Below, in pieces: positions 24,392 through 37,217 of a stretch of 64,000 nucleotides of DNA. Made by a program: the position numbers and the translations under genes. This DNA is from Aurifilum marmelostoma. Its lineage: Eukaryota > Ascomycota > Sordariomycetes > Diaporthales > Cryphonectriaceae. The first letter of the stretch is position 1; every line of letters begins with the position of its first letter. The notes below the pieces were generated by a model. The model was not told the origin of the DNA, did not search any database, and saw only the letters and a program-made list of their open reading frames with translations. The stretch is from NCBI GenBank assembly GCA_027559495.1, contig JAMXSV010000005.1:558001-622000 (forward strand), read 5' to 3'.

Positions 24392-27246
24392 GGCAATAAT
24401 ATAAATATCTAGGTACTCTCTAAGTATCTAATTAATTATTTCCTAGAAAAATGCAAGTATATTAGTTAATCTAAATAGTATAATTAAGTATTTATAGTGC
24501 CTATATCTTATGCAAAATGCTATTTTCTATTCTTTGCCTGCTTTTATTCTAATAAGATTATATACTCCTTTGAGATCTAGCGCTATAAACCATTATGCGC
24601 CTTATAGTCGATCTTATAATTTCTTAATAAGTAGTAATAGGTACTGATTTTTGATTATAATATTATTAAGCTATCTATAATCTATATAGAGTTATAGTTT
24701 GCTATTTTTCTTTAGTATAAATAGGATTAAATATCCTGCTAATAATTATAATAGTTATATATAGCCTTTCTTTAGGTTTTTATTGAGATACTCCCTAAGT
24801 GCTTTAAGTTGTGCTTTATCTAGTCTATAGATAGGGAAGAATTTAGGCTAAGTTCCTTCCTTAAGTAGAATTTTATAGTTATATAGACTATATTCTAGTA
24901 GTCCTATAACTAATTCTCCTTAGAATAGTTTTATAAACTTATAATACTCTTCTAATATATTAGCAAGTATTAGGATTAGTCCTTCCTCTATTTTTGCTTC
25001 CTAGAGAAATAGTAAATATTATTAAGCGTTTTATTGCAATTATTTGTTATTTTTGCTCTATATTAGACCAAGTTTTCCTAACTAGTCTTTATTTACTTAT
25101 ATTCTTAACCTATACCTAATCTGCATCTATAGATTTAAGGCATTTATAGTTCTTCTCTATAAGCTATTAGTCCCTGCTAATTTAGAGATATATAGTAAGT
25201 GCTTATTTAAGCGCTTATCTTAGCTATCCTTAGTAATTAAGTTTTATTCTGCGCCTTTAATTGCAACTATCCTATTAGATACAGCTTATTTCTAAGAGAT
25301 CTAGCTAGTAGTTTAATTAATTCAAGAATTATGCTCCTTAAGCTATAGAAGTTCTAATATTATATTATAGTATGCTATATCTATAATATTAAAAGAAACA
25401 AATATTATATATCCTTAGTTTAAGATAGATAGATAATTAGTCTCCTTATTAATTACCCCTTAGTTATATGCAATAGATTATCCTTTTATAGTATTAAGTA
25501 TATAGGGCTTCTCTTTTTATTACTATAGTATCTTTGCTATATTAATAATGCAAGGGGATATATAATTCCCTTATGCGCTGCTATCTAATAGCGCGCTATA
25601 ATATTAATTATTAATATTTATATTAAGCTATATATATGCATAGCTTTCTTTTGCTATTATGCATAGGGACCTTATAGTTCTAATTAACTATTATCCCTTT
25701 ATAGGCAATCTTTTCCTTTTAGGGCCTTCTTAGCTGCTTGCTAAGCTAGTGCTTTAGCTTATTATTATATATACTTATAGCGCTTTTTATTATATTGCTA
25801 TATATGCTAGGCATATGCCTTATTCTGCATATAAATAATGCATTATTCTATTAGATATTGCTACTATTTGCGTTTTTTATTTATATAAGGCCTAGGGCAA
25901 TCCTCTAGTAGTCTAATAAGTGCATTATAGTATTTCTTCTCTAGTACTTCTCTGAACTATAGTTTGGATTTCTTATATGCCTAAATAAGTTATCCTTCTT
26001 CCTTAGTTAGGAATTATCTATATTTGACTTTTTCCTTAAAATGGATTTAATAGCTATAATAAATGCATAAGATTTATGCTAATTAGTAGTATCTAAGATA
26101 GAATGCATTAATCCTAAGATTCTCTAATTTATTTACTTTATAATTCTAAAGTAGAATGCTCTTAAAGAGGGTTTTTAGAGGTATTCTATATATAAGATAT
26201 TCTATTTAGATATTAATATTTGGGTTGCTAGAACTAAGACTATTGCATTAGATAGTTAGTATTAATTCTTCCAAGTTATCTATATATTATTGCATAATAA
26301 GCTTAAGTAGGATATTAGGTTATCTATCTTAGAGGGTTTCTTCTTTAAGAATAAGTATCTCTATAATATATTCTTCTATAAGGGCTAGAGTAAAGTCTGC
26401 ATTTTCTAAGTTATTATTGCGCTTATTATAGGCTAAGGATATTATAGTATCTAATATATGCTTATTATTATTTATAAGCTATATAAGATAATGCTATAGG
26501 GGAAATTTTCCTAGATTTTATTCTTCTTTAGATCCCTAATCTATAGGGTTAGTAGAATAACTCGATTATTTATCCTTAATAAAAGCTCTGCTTTTAATAG
26601 CAAGTTATTATTATTCCTTAGGTTTCTAGGAGAACTATCCTAAACCTTCTTTCTCTAAGAGGTATAATATACAACTATTATTATAATATACAGTCTAATT
26701 AAGGAACTTATAATTAATAGAGTTTATTACTTGCTCTATTAGAATGTTTTTATTTAGATAATTAGGTTTCTATTGCATAGCGACGCTAAGCTATTATTCT
26801 TCCTAGATAGATTGCTATTATTTCCTTTATAATTATTAATATTTCTATGCAAAGTATCCAGTCTTTCTATAATTAAAGTATGCTCTATTGCCTTTGCCTT
26901 AAGTTTGAAAATTATTGCATTAATGCGTAGCATTTAGTTCTATTAGACTAGCATGCATGCTGCTGCTTTATACTATACTTACGTAATTCTATTATTTTTC
27001 TTAGTAGTTCTGCTAAGGCTAATAGCGTTTTCTACTATTAGCTAGGGCCCTAAACTTTTATAATTATCTATTACCCTTGCAGTTTTTCTCCTATTATTAT
27101 TTAAAAATGCAGTTATTAATTTATACTGCTATTATAATATATTCTGCTAGATTATCGGATTAGTTTATTTTGTAAAGTTTATCTTTAACTCTATCCTTTA
27201 GTTCTTTATAGAACTAGGATATTAATGCTTTATCTTTTTAGCTAAC

Positions 27247-27432
27247 TTATCCTGTATATTGCTTAAATTTAGCTGCATAATTTAAAGCAGCTTTAGTCTG
27301 CTTAAGGTCTATAAGACTGCATTCTGCTATACGCTTTTTATCTAAATTGCTAAATGCATTCTTAAGTGCTTTCTCGAAATCTTTAAATAAGTTAAAGATA
27401 GCTTTAGTTTCTTTATTATAATTATCGGGCAT
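27247..27432 (-). pseudogene. Gypsy A Gag remnant
   Basis: A 61-codon open stretch is rich in Lys and Ala, with AALNYAAKFKQYTG near its end, resembling the Gag/retrotrans_gag segment of fungal Gypsy elements (A-x-x-Y-x-x-x-F pattern). It lies on the 5' side of the element, as expected for Gag. Confidence 0.7.
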
Positions 27433-27830
27433 AGTTAGATTATTAAGGTAATCTCGAAGTAAAGATTCAAATTAGGCAAGAGTATTGCCTTCTAACTAGG
27501 TTCTTGCAAAGACTGCCTTCTCTCCCTTATCTATAAACTAGGCTAAATAGTAGAGAAAGTAGGCTTTGTATTAAGTAATAAAAGCCTAAAGAGTGCTTTT
27601 CGATTCTTTATAAAGGATAGGCTTATCTATCTTATAGACCTTAATCTAAGTATTGCTAGACTTCTTAAATTTCTAAATATAAGCCTATAGGGCTATAATA
27701 GTTTGCTGCAGCTTAGCGCTAGTTAGGGCCCTGCCTATAGTAGAGAAGATTAGAGTCTAGGGAGATATTATATTTCTATATTGCTTAAAAAGAAGTATAC
27801 TAAATTATACTTAAATAAGAGTTATTAAAA

Positions 27831-28291
27831 TATAATAAGCACTGCTATAACTAGGATATATAATAAGTATATAAAGGGTTTATATTAGGCAAGAATAAGA
27901 TTAAAGTATAATCTAAAGAATATAGAAATAATCTTTAAAATCTTTTATAGTATATTACTAGCAGTAAAGCTATTACTTATATTAGAGGTAATACTTAGAT
28001 TAATAATTAAAGAGCTATATACTAAATTTATCTAATAATAATAAATATATTCTTATATATCTAGTCTTTAAATGTGGCTAACTTGGATAGCAATATATCC
28101 GAACTATCTGGATATCTTCGGATAGCATATATCTAAAGCTATCTATCCTAGTTAGTTCTTATCCTAACCCTAACCCTGGGTTATGTAATCCTAGCGTGGC
28201 TCCATAGGTAAGTATTGAACTTTTCCTATACTAAGGGTTCTGTTCCGGATAGCCCTAGTGTGCCATATTATAACGGTTGCGGGTCATAATA
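27831..28291 (-). repeat. LTR of Gypsy element A, 5' LTR in coding sense
   Basis: 461 bp. The outer ~110 bp (28180-28291) keep much higher G+C than the rest, so this end preserves close to ancestral sequence. Confidence 0.92.
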
Positions 28292-28296
28292 CTGCT

Positions 28297-29661
28297 ATAA
28301 AGAAGCTTCTTTTTAAATATTGCAAATTTAACTTACTTAGGGCTATTTAATTAATACTAATAAAGCCTTAATAGCAACTCTAATTAATCTTAATAATCCC
28401 TTAAATAGAAATATTAAATTAGCTATTATTAATTTAATAATTTAGTAATTTTATTTAAAGAAAGCTAAAGCCCTTATTATTTATATCTCTAATTTAACTA
28501 TTAAATAGCTTATTCTAAAGAATTAAGCTATAAGCACTAGACTTATTTAGTATTAAGAGCTTTTTGCAGAGCTTTAAACTATTTAAAGCAAATCCTATAA
28601 GATCTTAAGCAAATATATAAATGCTTTTAATCTTATTAAAAAAAAACTAATTTTCCTTAGCTATTAAATAGAAAATATAAAGTATTAGATTAATTTTATT
28701 TAAAGCATTTAAACTAAATATCTTTAATAGATTGCATGCATTAAGTAATCTATATACTTAAGCCCTTAAAGCTAATTTATCCTTAGAGCTATTTAAGCTA
28801 ACTATATTAATAAAGCAAAGAACTTAAAAACTTTTAAAAGTGCAAACCTTATAGGGCAATAAAAGAAGAAAAAAAGTAAAAAAAAGAATAATAAAATATG
28901 CCTTTATTATAATTACTTAGCTAATAACTATTAATCTATTTATCTTAAGAAAAGGCAGAAAAAGCATAAGTAGAGATATAAGGGAAAAATAGAGAAAAAG
29001 AATAGTAAAAAAGATAGAAATATAAGCACTTAAGAGGCAAACTTTATATTTAAATAATAAGCTATTAAAGAAAAAGATTCTTAGTATGCCTTTCTTTTCT
29101 CTTAAGCTATACTTAATGCTTGCTGCAAACTTAGCTAATTAAAGAGCTTAAATTAGGCTATCCTAAGCTCTAAATATATTAAATCCTCTAAAGATCTTAA
29201 TATATAAAAACTATTATTGCTAGTTATATATTATTATTATATTCTCTTCTCTACTTAATATTAATATTTCTATTAATAACTTTATTAATAAAAGATCTAT
29301 AGTAATATAAATATTATTTGCTATATCTTTAATACTAAAGAAAAGTTTACTAGTATTAATTATTTAATAAATATATTAGCTATTATTATAAACGAAAATT
29401 TAATTACTTCTCTTAAAGTTAAAATAGTATAGCTAAAGTGCAAAATTAATAATATTACTAATAATCTTATCTTATATTAAATATATTTCTGCCTTAAATT
29501 TGCTTAAGATATTATTAGCATTCTATGCCTTTATAAGAAAGGCTTAAGAATTTAAAACTTTAATCTTTTTAAGCTTTAAAAATATAGTATAATTGCATAA
29601 TTTAATAATAACTTTAATATTATTACTTTAATAGCATATAGCATATTTCTCTTAAATAAAG
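28297..29661 (+). other. Copia internal fragment 2 (gag to protease region)
   Basis: A+T-rich Copia sequence between the two nested Gypsy elements. The order suggests Gag, zinc-knuckle and protease coding, but I could not read any motif with confidence. Its last five bases, TAAAG, are the target duplication of element B. Confidence 0.55.
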
Positions 29662-30122
29662 TGTAATAAGCACTGCTGTAACTAAGGTATATAACAAGTA
29701 TATAAAGGGTTTATATTAGGCAAGAACAATATTAAAGTATAATCTAAAGAATACAGAAATAATCTCCAAAGTCTTCTGCAGTATATTACTAGCAGTAAAG
29801 CTATTACTTATATTAGAGGTAATACTTAGATTAACAACTAAAGAGCTATATACTAAATCTATTTAATAGTAATAAATATATCCTTATATATCTAGTCTTC
29901 GAATGTAGCTAACTTGGATAGCAATATATTCGAATTATCTAGATATCTCTAGATAGCATATATCCAAAGCTATCCATCCTAGTTAGTCCTTATCCTAACC
30001 CTAATCCTAGATTATATAATCCTAGTATAGCTCTGTAGATAAGTATTGAACTTTTTCTATACTAAAGATTCTATTCTAAATAGCCCTAATATGCTATATT
30101 ATAATAATTGCAGATTATAATA
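29662..30122 (-). repeat. LTR of Gypsy element B, 3' LTR in coding sense
   Basis: 461 bp. It has the telomere-like motif at about 29994-30007, with one copy mutated to CCTAATCC. Confidence 0.92.
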
Positions 30123-31899
30123 TTATCTCTCTCCTATTAATTATTATTCTAAACAATCTTCTATAAGTTTCTTGCATATTATTTTATTGCTGGATTATGC
30201 CTTTCTAATTTATTATATTAAATAAAGTTAATAAATCTTGATTTTTAAGTTCTTATGCTAAGAAAATAAAATAGAAGAATTCTCTTCTTTCAATTATTCT
30301 TTAAAATGCTATTACTATACCTTTTTATTCTTTTTGCAAGAATTATAGCATTTTATCTTATTAAGTTTCTCCTAACAATTCTTCTCGCTGCTTAGAATAT
30401 ATTCGCCTTAGATATTCTCAATATAATATCTAGGGCCTTAGCACCTTAGAGATTTAATAGATTAGAGTTTAATATTAATATCTAGAGGAGCAGTTAAAGG
30501 GTGCTAAGGGCTAGCTTTGCAATACTGCTATAGAGGTTAAGCATCTATAGAAATAAAAGCGTATATAGTTTAAGAAGATAATGCGCGCAGTTTATTATAG
30601 CCTTAATAGCATAAAGGCATTAGAATATATAGAAGCTAAGGAGAAGTATTATTATGCTTTCGAAATAGTCTAAGAGATAGTTTCTAAAGAATCTGCTGCT
30701 TCTGCTAAAGTTCTTAATTTTAAGGAATTTAATTAGAATTCTATAAATATAGGAAATGCTATAGTAGACTAGTTAAGTTTCCTAGCTAAGGGATCGCCTG
30801 CTGCAGCCTTTAGTTCTTATTCTAGGATAAAGAGGTCTGCTAAAGAGGCCCCCTAAATCTTAGCCCTATTAGTTACTATCCTAGGCTTCGAATTAACTAG
30901 TATATCTCTAACTATTTATATCCCTTAATTAATATAGTATCCTATCTAATATTTTCCTTTAGCTAGTAGTATATTTTGCTAATTAGTAGGGTATTGATTA
31001 GTAGATTATATTCCTAGTTATATTTCTGCTTAACTAGTCTAGTTTCTAGTATATTAGTAATTCATTTACCTAGTCTAGATCCTAACTGCTTATCTTTATA
31101 ACTAGTTTATCTAGTAGTCTTAAAGTGCTTATTATATATAAGCTAAATTTCCTTTAAATTCCTATATATTTTTGCTTGCTAAGTAGCCTTTCTATTTAAT
31201 ATAGTATTCTAAGTTATGCTAAGGACCTTTATATCTTAAAATCCTTCCTACTTTGTATTTTAGCTTATTATCTTTAGCTTTAATATTATTATCTATAGAT
31301 ATTTCTTATATTGCTAGTTCTAGGAGTAAAATATAGAATACTGGGTATATTCTTATTCCTGCTAGTAATGCAAGCTTATAATTAACTAGAGAGATTTTTC
31401 TTAAGATTTTAAAGAGTCTAATTTTTTTATAATTAAGTTTATTATTTAATTAGATAGTTCTTATATTTTTTTATTTTAAGTAAACTTTATCTCCCTCCTA
31501 TAAGATTAATCCCTTAATCCTCTTAGAGTTAGCATATTTAGTTATTTATTCTTATATAAACTAAAGTTCTTATTAAATATCTTTTTAAATCTTCTTAATA
31601 CGCTATATTTATTTTTCTGCTGCTTCTGCATTTGCCTTTAGTAATGCTTTATAGTATGCCATCAGGTTATATCTATAGAGTGCGTAGAATAGTAAGGTCT
31701 TTATTATGCTTATATCTGCACTATTATATGCGAATTGCGCTAATAGTAATAGTTTAACCTAGTTATTCTATTCCTAATTAATATAGTGCTTAAGATATTA
31801 TTTAATAATTTAGTTTATTTATTCTATTTGCTTATCTATTTATAAATAATAAGCTATTAATATTTTATAGTATGCTTTAAGTTGCTTTATAAGTAATAT

Positions 31900-32085
31900 T
31901 TAGAAGTATAATATAAATTTTCTATCTCTATCTAAAATAATCTTTTCTAGTATGCTATAGTTAGCAATAATTATCCTAAGGAATATATATATAAGTTTTT
32001 CTGCTATACTGCTTTCCTTATAGAGGAGAAAGTAAGCATACTTGCTTAGTCTATAAATCATTACTAGAATGCTATTATATTGCAC
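31900..32085 (-). pseudogene. Gypsy B integrase core remnant
   Basis: Colinear with 22979-23164. It reads SILVMIYRLSKYAYF, with a different subset of substitutions from element A, so the two copies were mutated separately. Confidence 0.85.
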
Positions 32086-35000
32086 TTTAATTAAGGATTC
32101 TTATAAGATAGGTAGCTTAGTAATAAAGTCTAGACTAATTAATTGCTAAATAGTTATAAGTACTAATAAGGGTTATAGCAGTCTATAAGGCTTATATCTT
32201 TCTGCCTTATTTTTCTTATAACTATCGCATTTCTAAATAATTTCCTTAATTTATATCCTAAAGCTTAGTAAATTCTAATATCGCTTAATTCATTTATAGA
32301 TAGCCCTAACTCCTTAGTGCCTATATGCTAATGCGCTATATATATCCCTAATATATTCTTCTTATTCTTATAGAATTATTTCTTCTAGTTTCTTGCCCTA
32401 GTATGCGATCCTAAGTATTAAGTTAATTTCTTGTTTCTATATAAGGTTCCCTTCCTTATCCTAATCGAAAAATATCTATTTCTTAATTCCTAATACTAAT
32501 ATATAATCCAATTATTGACTAAGGGCGTCTGCTCTAGTATTTTCTTTTCCTTAAATATAGCTAATTTTAATATTAAATTATAAGAAGAATTTTGCCTATT
32601 ATATTTATTATTTATTCAAAACCTTAGTTATTGTAAATAATATAAGGTTCTTATAATTAGTAAGTACTTTAATTGGGTATTTTGCTTTAATAAAGTAGTA
32701 TTGCTATTTCTGGAAGGCATATACTATAGCTATAAGTTCCTTATCTAGGGTTCTATATTATAGCTCTGGACTATTTAGCTTCTTTAAGAAGTTAGCAATA
32801 AGATATAGTTTATTCTAATTATCTTATTAGATAAGTTCTCTACTAAGTATATAGTCTAATGCATCGATTACTACTTCGAATTCTTAGCTAAAATTAGCTT
32901 CTCTTAAAATAGGTTTTTATATAACTTATCCCTTAATAGCATTAAAAGCTTACTGCTCTTTTCCTATTTAATAAAAAGGTTTATCTTTTTTTATAAGCTC
33001 TATTATAGATTATATAATCTTTAAGTATTATTAAATAAATTATTAATAGAAGTTAGCATACCTAAGGAATGCTTTAATATCTATAATGCTCTTAGGTATT
33101 AGCTAATTCCTAATTGCTTCTATTTTATCTTTTTGCATATATATGCATCTAGGTTTAATTATATATCTAAGATAGTTAACTTTCTAAATATAGAAGTAGC
33201 TCTTTTTTAGTTTAATAAGAAGTTTAGCATCTTAAAAAGTCTATAGCACTTTTTATATATACTATCTATAAATTGCTAAGTCCAAAGAGTAGATAAGAAT
33301 ATTATTAAGATAGGCGATAATATAAATATCTAGATGCTCCCTAAGTACCTAATTAATCATTTCCTAGAAAGATGCAGATGCATTAGTTAATCTGAATAGC
33401 ATAACCAAGTATTTATAATGCCTATATTTTATACAAAATGCTATTTTCTACTCTTTGCCTGCCTTTATCCTAATAAGATTATATGCTCCTTTAAGATCTA
33501 GTGCTATAAATCATTATACGCCTTATAATTAATCTTATAGTTCCTTAATAAGTAGTAATAGGTACTAATTCTTAATTATAATATTATTAAGCTATCTATA
33601 ATCTATATAAAGTTATAATTTGCTATTTTTTTTTAATATAAATAGGATTGGATATCCTGCTAGTAATTATAATAATTATATATAATCTTTCTTTAGGTTT
33701 TTATTAAGGTACTCCCTAAATGCTTCAAGTTATGCTTTATCTAGTCTATAGATAAGAAAGAACTTAGGCTAAGTTCCTTCCTTAAGTAGGATTTTATAGT
33801 TATATAAACTATATTCTAGTAGTCTTATAACTAATTCTCCTTAGAATAGTTTTATAAATTTGTAGTACTTTTCTAGTATGCTAGCAAATATTAGGGTTAG
33901 TCTTTCTTTTATTTCTGCTTTCTAGAGGAATAGTAGATACTATTAAGCATTTCATTGCAATTATCTATTATTTTTGCTCTATATTAGATTAAGTCTTTCT
34001 AACTAGTCTTTATTTACTTATATTCTTAATCTATGCCTAATCTGCATCTATAGATTTGAGGCATTTATAGTTCTTCTTTATAAGCTATTAGTCTCTACTA
34101 ATTTGAAGGTATATAGTAAATGCTTATTTAAGCGCTTATCTTAGCTATCCTTAGTGACTAAGTCTTATTCTGCGCTTTTAATTGCAACTATCTTATTAAA
34201 TATAGCTTATTCCTAAGAGATCTAGCTAGTAGTCTAATTAATTTAAGAATTGTGCTCTTTAAGCTATAAAAGTTCTAATATTATATTATAGTATGCTATA
34301 TCTATAATATTAAAAGAAATAAATATTATATATCCTTAATTTAAGATAGGTAAATAATTAGTCTCCTTATTAATTACCTCTTAGTTATATGCAATAAGTT
34401 ATCCTTCTATAGTATTAAGTATATAAGGCTTCTCTTTCTATTGCTATAATATCTTTGCTATATTAATAATGCAAGGGGATATATAATTCCCTTATATGCT
34501 GCTATCTAATAGCGCGCTATAATATTAATTATTAATATTTATATTAAGCTATATATATATATAGCTTCTTTTTGCTATTATATATAGGGACCTTATAGTC
34601 CTAATTGACTATTATCCCTTTATAAGCAATTTTTTCCTTTTAGGGCCTTCTTAGCTGCTTGCTAAGCTAGTGCCTTAGCTTATTATTATATATACTTATA
34701 ATGCTTCTTATTGCATTGCTATATATGCTAAGCATATATCTTATTCTGTATATAGATAGTGCATTATTCTACTAGATATTGCTACTATTTGCGTTTTTTG
34801 TCTATGCAAGGCCTAGGGCAATCCTCTAGTAGTCCGATAAGTGCATTATAGTATTTCTTCTCTAGTACTTCTCTAAACTATAGTTCGGATTTCTTATATG
34901 CCTAAATAAGTTATTCTTCTTCCCTAGTTAGGAACTATCTATATTTAACCTTTTCCTCAAAATAGGTTTAATAGCTATAATAGATGCATAAGATCTATGC

Positions 35001-36751
35001 TAATTAGTAGTATCTAAGATAGAATGCATTAATCCTAGGATCCTCTAATTCATTTGCTTTATAATTCTAAAGTAGAATGCTTCTAAAGAGGGTTTTTAGA
35101 GGTATTCTATATATAAGATATTCTATTTGGATATTAATGTCTAGGTAGTTAGAACTAAGACTGCTATATTAGGTAGTTAGTACTAATTCCTCTAAGTTAT
35201 CCATATATTATTATATAATAGGCTTAAGTAGGATATTAGGCTATCTATCCTAGAAGGTTCCTTCTTCTAAAGTAAGTATCTTTATAATATATTTTTCTAT
35301 AGGGGCTAGAGTAAAGTCTGCATTTTCTAAGTTATTATTGCACTTATTGTAGGCTAAGGATGCTATAGTATTTAATATATGCTTATTATAGTTTATAAGC
35401 TATATAAGATAATGCTATAAAGGAAACTTCCCTAGGTTCTATTCTTCCTTAGATCTCTGATCTCTAGGATTAGTAGAATAGTTCAATTATTCTTCTTTAA
35501 TAGAAGTTCTGCTTCTAATAGCAAGTTATTATTATTCCTTAAGTTTCTAGAAGAACTATCCTAAACCTTCTTTTTCTAAGAGATATAATATGCAACTATT
35601 ATTATAATATGCAATTTAACTAAGAGATTTATAATTAATAAAGTCTATTACTTGCTCTATTAGAATATTTTTATTTAAATAATTAAGTTCCTATTAAGTA
35701 GCAATACTAAGCTATTATCCCTCTTAAATAGATTGCTATTATTTCCTTTATAATTATTAATATTCTTATGCAAAGTATCTAGGCTTCCTATAATTAAAGC
35801 ATGCTTTATTGCCTTTGCCTTAAGTTTAGAAGTTATTGCGTCGATGCGTAGCATCTAATTCTATTAAGCTAGCATATATGCTGCTGCTTTATGCTATACT
35901 TATATAATTCTATTATTTTCCTTAGTAGTTCTGCTAAAGCTAGTAGCATCTTTTACTATTAGCTAAGGCCCTAAACTTCTATAGTTATCTATTACTCTTG
36001 CAGTTTTTCTCCTATTATTATTTGAAGATACAATTATTAATTTATATTGCTATTGCAATATATTCTGCTAGATTATTAGGTTAGTCTATCTTATAAAGTT
36101 TATTTTTAATTCTATTCTTTAATCCTTTATAGAACTAAAATATTAATGCTTTATCTTCCTAACTAACTTATCCTGCATATTGCCTAAATTTAGCTATATA
36201 ATCTAAAGCAGCTTTAATCTACTTAAGGTCTATAAGACTGCATTCTGCTATATACTTCTTATCTAGATTGCTAAATGCATTCTTAAGTGCTTTTTTGAAA
36301 TTTTTAAATAAATTAAAGATAGCTTTAGTTTCCTTATTATAGTTATTAGGCATAGTTAGGTTATTAAGATAGTTTTAAAGGGAAGGTTCGAATTAGGCAA
36401 GAGCATTGCCTTTTAACTAAGTTCCTGCAAAGACTGCCTTTTCTCCCTTATCTATAAATTAGGCTAGATAGTAAAGGAAGTAGGCCTTACATTAAGTAAT
36501 AAAAGCCTAAAGAGTGCCTTTTAATTCTTTATAAGGGATAAGCTTATCTATTTTATAAATCCTAATCTAAATATTGCTAGATTCTTTAAGTTTCTAAATG
36601 CAAGCCTATAGAGCTATAATAATTTGCTATAGCTTAGCGCTAGTCTAGGCCCTGCCTATAGTAGAAGAGATTAAAGTCTAGGGAGATATTATATTTTTAT
36701 ATTGCTTAAAAAGGAGTATACTAAACTATACTTAAATAAGAGTTATTAAAA

Positions 36752-37212
36752 TATAATAAGTACTGCTATAATTAGGATATATAATAAGTATATAAAGGGT
36801 TTATATTAAGCAAGAACAATATTAAAGTATAATCTAAAGAATACAGAAATAATCTCTAAAGTTTTCTGCAGTATATTACTAGCAGTAAAGCTATTACTTA
36901 TATTAGAAGTAATACTTAGATTGATAACTAAAGAGCTATATACTAAATCTATCTAATAGTAATAAATATATTCTTATATATCTAGTCTTCGAATGTAGCT
37001 AACTTGGATAGCAATATATTCGAATTATCTAGATATCTCTGGATAGCATATATCCAAAGCTATCTATCCTAGTTGGTCCTTGTCCTAACCCTAACCCTGG
37101 ATTATATAATCCTAGCATAGCTCTGTAGGTAAGTATTGAACTTTTCCTGTACTAAGAGTTCCATTCCGGATAGCCCTGGTGTGCCATATCATGACGGTTG
37201 CGGGTTATAATA
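36752..37212 (-). repeat. LTR of Gypsy element B, 5' LTR in coding sense
   Basis: 461 bp; the outer ~100 bp keep higher G+C. It contains CCTAACCCTAACCC at about 37084-37097. Confidence 0.92.
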
Positions 37213-37217
37213 TAAAG

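Larger units (their letters stand above)
20741..28291 (-). mobile_element. Ty3/Gypsy-type LTR retrotransposon A, RIP-degraded, nested
   Basis: 7,551 bp, with 461-bp LTRs (20741-21201 and 27831-28291) and a perfect 5-bp target duplication CTGCT (20736-20740 and 28292-28296). Coding sense is minus. A Gag remnant (27432-27247, FKDFEKALKNAFSNLDKKR, like retroviral-type Gag of Gypsy elements) lies near the 5' LTR. A reverse transcriptase box A-Y-L-N-N-I-L-I-Y follows (Y-L-N-N codons at 24391-24380, from Y-L-D-D), then an integrase core fragment at 23164-22979. The order Gag-RT-integrase defines Ty3/Gypsy rather than Copia. All frames are closed by stops from C-to-T and G-to-A changes. The unmutated edge of the LTR reads TGTTATGACCCGC on the minus strand. 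Confidence 0.92.
29662..37212 (-). mobile_element. Ty3/Gypsy-type LTR retrotransposon B, RIP-degraded, nested
   Basis: 7,551 bp, exactly the length of element A and in the same orientation, with 461-bp LTRs (29662-30122 and 36752-37212) and a perfect target duplication TAAAG (29657-29661 and 37213-37217). It is colinear with A throughout: an integrase core fragment at 32085-31900 and a reverse transcriptase box Y-L-N-N at 33312-33301. Differences from A are overwhelmingly transitions. The distinct duplication shows it inserted independently into the same Copia element. Confidence 0.92.

Noticed and set aside
20748..37210. Four ~460-bp repeats as a tandem or CRISPR-like array
   Set aside because: They occur as two pairs exactly bounding 7,551-bp elements with target duplications and begin/end like LTRs.
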